The notes under the pieces are model-generated. The model was not told the DNA's origin, searched no databases, and saw nothing but the letters and a program-made list of their open reading frames with translations. 23,267 nucleotides of DNA from Clostridium sp. CAG:302 (GTDB lineage Bacteria; Bacillota_I; Bacilli_A; RF39; UBA660): positions 1 to 23,267 of the forward strand of contig FR887350.1 of assembly GCA_000431795.1 (NCBI GenBank), read 5' to 3'. The translations under genes and the position numbers were made by a program. Shown piece after piece: positions 22,201-23,267 of the stretch (its first letter is position 1; every line of letters begins with the position of its first letter).

Positions 22201-22253
22201 CCTCTTAAGCCTAGGTCTTAAGAGGCATAAGTGAGCTTATAATCTCACTTATG
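22201..22253 (+). repeat. Paired-hairpin element, copy D
   Basis: First hairpin CCTCTTAAG (22201-22209), loop CCTAGGT, CTTAAGAGG (22217-22225). It abuts the second: CATAAGTGAG (22226-22235), loop CTTATAAT, CTCACTTATG (22244-22253). AAATATTTTTG follows. Layout, zero spacer and AAG/CTT loop closure agree with copies A-C. From 22254 to 22350 I see nothing assignable beyond AT-rich sequence. Confidence 0.85.
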
Positions 22254-22350
22254 AAATATTTTTGTGTACATTTGTATTATATGCCAAAACCTTGTAAATA
22301 CTTGCAAATAAAGACTTTATAAAGATAATAAAAAAATAGTCATATTTTCA

Positions 22351-22380
22351 TTGACTTTAATAGTTAAAATAATATATAAT
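22351..22380 (+). promoter_or_regulatory. Promoter of the small hydrophobic toxin mRNA
   Basis: TTGACT (22351-22356), 18 bases, TATAAT (22375-22380). The transcript should begin near 22387 and at once form a short hairpin, CGGT-AAT-ACCG (22388-22398), of the sort that protects 5' ends. Confidence 0.75.
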
Positions 22381-22411
22381 GTCTATGCGGTAATACCGAT
22401 AGGGTTGTTCT

Positions 22412-22440
22412 CTCCTTTTTTAAATCTTTTAAGGGAGGAG
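22412..22440 (+). promoter_or_regulatory. Hairpin sequestering the Shine-Dalgarno of the leader ORF
   Basis: CTCCTTTTTTAAA (22412-22424) pairs with TTTAAGGGAGGAG (22428-22440) over 13 positions, three of them G-U, with a TCT loop. The right arm is the strong Shine-Dalgarno GGGAGGAG for the ATG at 22448, so the hairpin should keep translation low. Its left arm overlaps a segment complementary to the 3' region of the same RNA. Confidence 0.65.
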
Positions 22441-22447
22441 TGATGCT

Positions 22448-22492
22448 ATGCTGAAAAAACAAACAGAAATGGGGGTTTTAGTAAGTGAATGA
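22448..22492 (+). CDS. Possible 14-codon leader peptide
   Basis: ATG at 22448 begins MLKKQTEMGVLVSE and stops at 22490-22492, 7 bases after GGGAGGAG. The stop overlaps the start of the hydrophobic ORF (GTG 22485), so its translation could couple to that ORF, as leader frames do in hok/mok-like systems. The peptide itself shows no function. Existence rests only on its good ribosome binding site and position. Confidence 0.4.
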   Translation: MLKKQTEMGVLVSE

Positions 22493-22559
22493 AGTCATAC
22501 TAATCATATGGCTGACTTTAATTACACTATATATTATATATAGTAGTAATCATAGATAA
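22485..22559 (+). CDS. Small hydrophobic peptide, probable type I toxin
   Basis: A 24-residue ORF starting GTG, with (M)NEVILIIWLTLITLYIIY as one membrane-spanning helix and a polar basic tail SSNHR. Size and layout match the holin-like/TxpA/Fst-type toxins of firmicutes, which insert in the membrane. An in-frame TAA directly precedes the GTG. The local Shine-Dalgarno GGGGG (22471-22475) is 9 bases upstream. Downstream is a convergent antisense-type RNA gene, the standard type I arrangement. Too short for a motif-based assignment; the evidence is hydrophobicity plus the RNA architecture around it. Confidence 0.6.
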   Translation: MNEVILIIWLTLITLYIIYSSNHR

Positions 22560-22587
22560 AAAAACGAGCACCCTTCAGGGGGTGCTC
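22558..22587 (-). terminator. Strong terminator of the antisense RNA
   Basis: GAGCACCC (22566-22573) and GGGTGCTC (22580-22587) form an 8-bp GC-rich stem. On the minus strand it is followed by GTTTTTTTATC; on the plus strand by the T-poor CATTTC. The direction of termination is therefore minus. Confidence 0.85.
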
Positions 22588-22606
22588 CATTTCAAACAAT
22601 GGAGAG

Positions 22607-22641
22607 AACACCTTTTGCATTAGGTGTTACCCATTTTTATT
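22607..22641 (+). terminator. Possible terminator of the toxin mRNA
   Basis: AACACCT (22607-22613), loop TTTGCATT, AGGTGTT (22622-22628), then ACCCATTTTTATT. The T-run starts 5-6 bases after the stem, so termination may be leaky. It would leave about 80 bases of overlap with the antisense RNA. Confidence 0.5.
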
Positions 22642-22666
22642 ATGGATAATTTCTCTTTCCATATAC

Positions 22667-22695
22667 ATTATATGCTATTTTAACAAAAATAGCAA
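22667..22695 (-). promoter_or_regulatory. Promoter of the antisense RNA
   Basis: On the minus strand TTGCTA (22695-22690), 17 bases, TATAAT (22672-22667). A perfect inverted repeat GCTATTTT/AAAATAGC (22674-22681, 22686-22693) fills the spacer and part of the -35, and might be an operator. Confidence 0.8.
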
Positions 22696-22703
22696 TAGAC
22701 TTA

Positions 22704-22732
22704 TTGAAAATAAGAAGGGTTTATGCTATACT
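22704..22732 (+). promoter_or_regulatory. Promoter of the structured leader and tiny ORF
   Basis: TTGAAA (22704-22709), 17 bases, TATACT (22727-22732). Transcription should begin near 22739. The -35 lies 9 bases from the divergent antisense promoter's -35, so the two may interfere. Confidence 0.75.
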
Positions 22733-22759
22733 TTAAGTGTAAGATAAAGAAAAGGAATA

Positions 22760-22834
22760 GATTTGTCAAAGATTTGATTGGTTAAAAGATCCCAAATAAT
22801 TCGAGGGTTTTAGATTCCAATTAATTCACAAATC
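22760..22834 (+). promoter_or_regulatory. Structured RNA leader, three nested helices
   Basis: Outer helix GATTTGT (22760-22766) with ACAAATC (22828-22834). Middle helix TTGATTGG (22774-22781) with CCAATTAA (22817-22824), one G-U. Inner helix AAAA-GAT-CCC (22784-22793) with GGGTTTT (22805-22811) and an 11-base loop. No known riboswitch class is recognised. It ends 9 bases before the Shine-Dalgarno of the tiny ORF. Confidence 0.5.
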
Positions 22835-22856
22835 AACAAGAAAGGAGACCTCTCTT

Positions 22857-22925
22857 ATGAAAAAAAGTAATAATAAAATCGTTAACTATTTGTTAATCAG
22901 GGGGGGGGCTTGTAATTCTAAATAA
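22857..22925 (+). CDS. 22-codon ORF containing nine consecutive G
   Basis: ATG 22857, starting MKKSNNKIVNYLLIRGG and ending ACNSK, with AGGAG 9 bases upstream. A run of nine G (22900-22908) encodes the Arg-Gly-Gly part and is extraordinary in this AT-rich DNA. Losing one G would extend the frame through the following terminator to TAG near 22982 (about 42 residues). It could be a leader peptide for the gene at 23017 or a separate small protein. No family recognised. Confidence 0.45.
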   Translation: MKKSNNKIVNYLLIRGGACNSK

Positions 22926-22940
22926 AATTATAAATAATAT

Positions 22941-22996
22941 AAAGACTATAGGGAAAACTAATAGAAATATTAGTCTTTCTTTATAGTCTTTTTTGT
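22941..22996 (+). terminator. Long-stem terminator or attenuator before the last gene
   Basis: AAAGACTATA (22941-22950) pairs with TATAGTCTTT (22982-22991), enclosing an inner hairpin ACTAAT (22957-22962) with ATTAGT (22969-22974). TTTTTTG follows. It ends about 20 bases before the next start codon. No promoter is evident between it and that gene, so it may act as an attenuator. Confidence 0.75.
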
Positions 22997-23016
22997 ATTA
23001 GAAAGAAGGTATTAAA

Positions 23017-23267
23017 ATGAATAAATATAAATTATATATGATAATAGGAATAAGCAGTCTAGTGTTATCTATAGGTACTACTTTTGCTTATTATATATGG
23101 AAAAGTAGTACTAATGCTATAGTTAATTTAAATATATGTACTCCTACAATTACTTTTGCGGGTGGTTCTACGATAAATGGTGTAGATATGATACCAGTAC
23201 TAACTAAAGAAGATGGAACAATCAAAGAAATTGAAGTAAAAAAGAATAGTACTTGTAATAGAGATGT
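23017..23267 (+). CDS. Secreted or membrane-anchored protein, cut by the window end
   Basis: The first 83 codons of an open frame that continues past the window. It starts with a hydrophobic signal/anchor helix, YKLYMIIGISSLVLSIGTTF, then AYYIWKSSTNAIVNLNI, and a polar domain with CTPTITFAGGSTINGVDMIP. The AYYxW after the signal and beta-strand content resemble TasA/CalY (camelysin)-like proteins that are cut by a SipW-type signal peptidase. Two cysteines (CTPT and STCN) are visible. AGAAGG lies shortly before the ATG. The family is a guess from the N-terminus; the rest is missing. Confidence 0.6.
   Translation, partial: MNKYKLYMIIGISSLVLSIGTTFAYYIWKSSTNAIVNLNICTPTITFAGGSTINGVDMIPVLTKEDGTIKEIEVKKNSTCNRD

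Larger units (their letters stand above)
22557..22660 (-). ncRNA. Convergent antisense RNA, probable antitoxin
   Basis: A transcript of about 100 nt is predicted on the minus strand, from the promoter at 22695-22667 to the terminator at 22587-22557. It can fold into a 5' hairpin (ATGGA/TCCAT, 22662-22642), AACACCT/AGGTGTT (22628-22607) and CATTG-type and GC-rich 3' hairpins. It would be fully complementary to the 3' end of the toxin mRNA but not to its coding region. Such 3'-3' overlap occurs in txpA/RatA- and bsrG/SR4-type systems. Confidence 0.6.

Noticed and set aside
22558..22604. Considered as a plus-strand terminator of the toxin mRNA
   Set aside because: The stem at 22566-22587 has a poly-T tail only on the minus strand; on the plus strand it is followed by CATTTC.

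Overview
The window is AT-rich DNA (G+C visibly below one third) with dense, mostly operonic genes, AGGAGG/AGGTG-type ribosome binding sites, near-consensus sigma-A promoters and U-tailed hairpin terminators. It carries a tricistronic GerA-type spore germinant receptor, the firmicute ScpA-ScpB pair, rpsO-pnp, and uses TGA as a stop. This points to a low-GC, probably endospore-forming member of the Bacillota, perhaps an uncultured gut lineage. I cannot place it further without a database.

Layout. Bases 1-700: membrane-anchored thioredoxin-like protein (+). 698-5611 (-): germinant receptor operon gerAA-gerAC-gerAB, then a small unknown gene and a ZIP-family metal transporter. 5701-6282 (+): YefM/YoeB-type toxin-antitoxin operon with an operator overlapping its promoter. 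6499-10500 (+): a perfect consensus promoter driving two tandem, paralogous ~610-residue coiled-coil proteins with tryptophan-bearing tails, plus a DUF1292-like small protein. 10495-10701 (-): small unknown gene. 10887-13283 (+): scpA-scpB-ruvB. 13488-15739 (+): an interrupted RhuM/Fic gene surrounded by related palindromes, and an unrecognised 390-residue protein. 15829-19524 (+): an AMP-forming acyl-adenylate ligase and a degenerate hybrid-kinase-like membrane protein. 19548-22199 (+): rpsO with a structured leader, then pnp. 22200-23267: an accessory-looking end with a probable type I toxin/antisense-RNA locus, a structured leader with a tiny ORF containing nine consecutive G, and the start of a secreted or membrane-anchored protein.

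Three signals are not explained by ordinary gene annotation. (1) Four copies of a paired-hairpin intergenic element (6300-6356, 10811-10867 on the minus strand, 13210-13273, 22201-22253): stem sequences differ between copies but stay complementary, two hairpins abut with no spacer, and the AAG...CTT loop-closing trinucleotides recur with similar loops. (2) A compact type I toxin-antitoxin candidate at 22351-22695: a 24-residue hydrophobic peptide, a Shine-Dalgarno-sequestering hairpin, a 10-nt 5'-3' complementarity that would compete with that hairpin, and a convergent antisense RNA with a consensus promoter and strong terminator. (3) The kinase-like protein at 17752-19524, in which the phosphoacceptor His appears as Asn and the receiver Asp as Glu.

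All family assignments are motif recognition by eye. No homology search or structure prediction was run.
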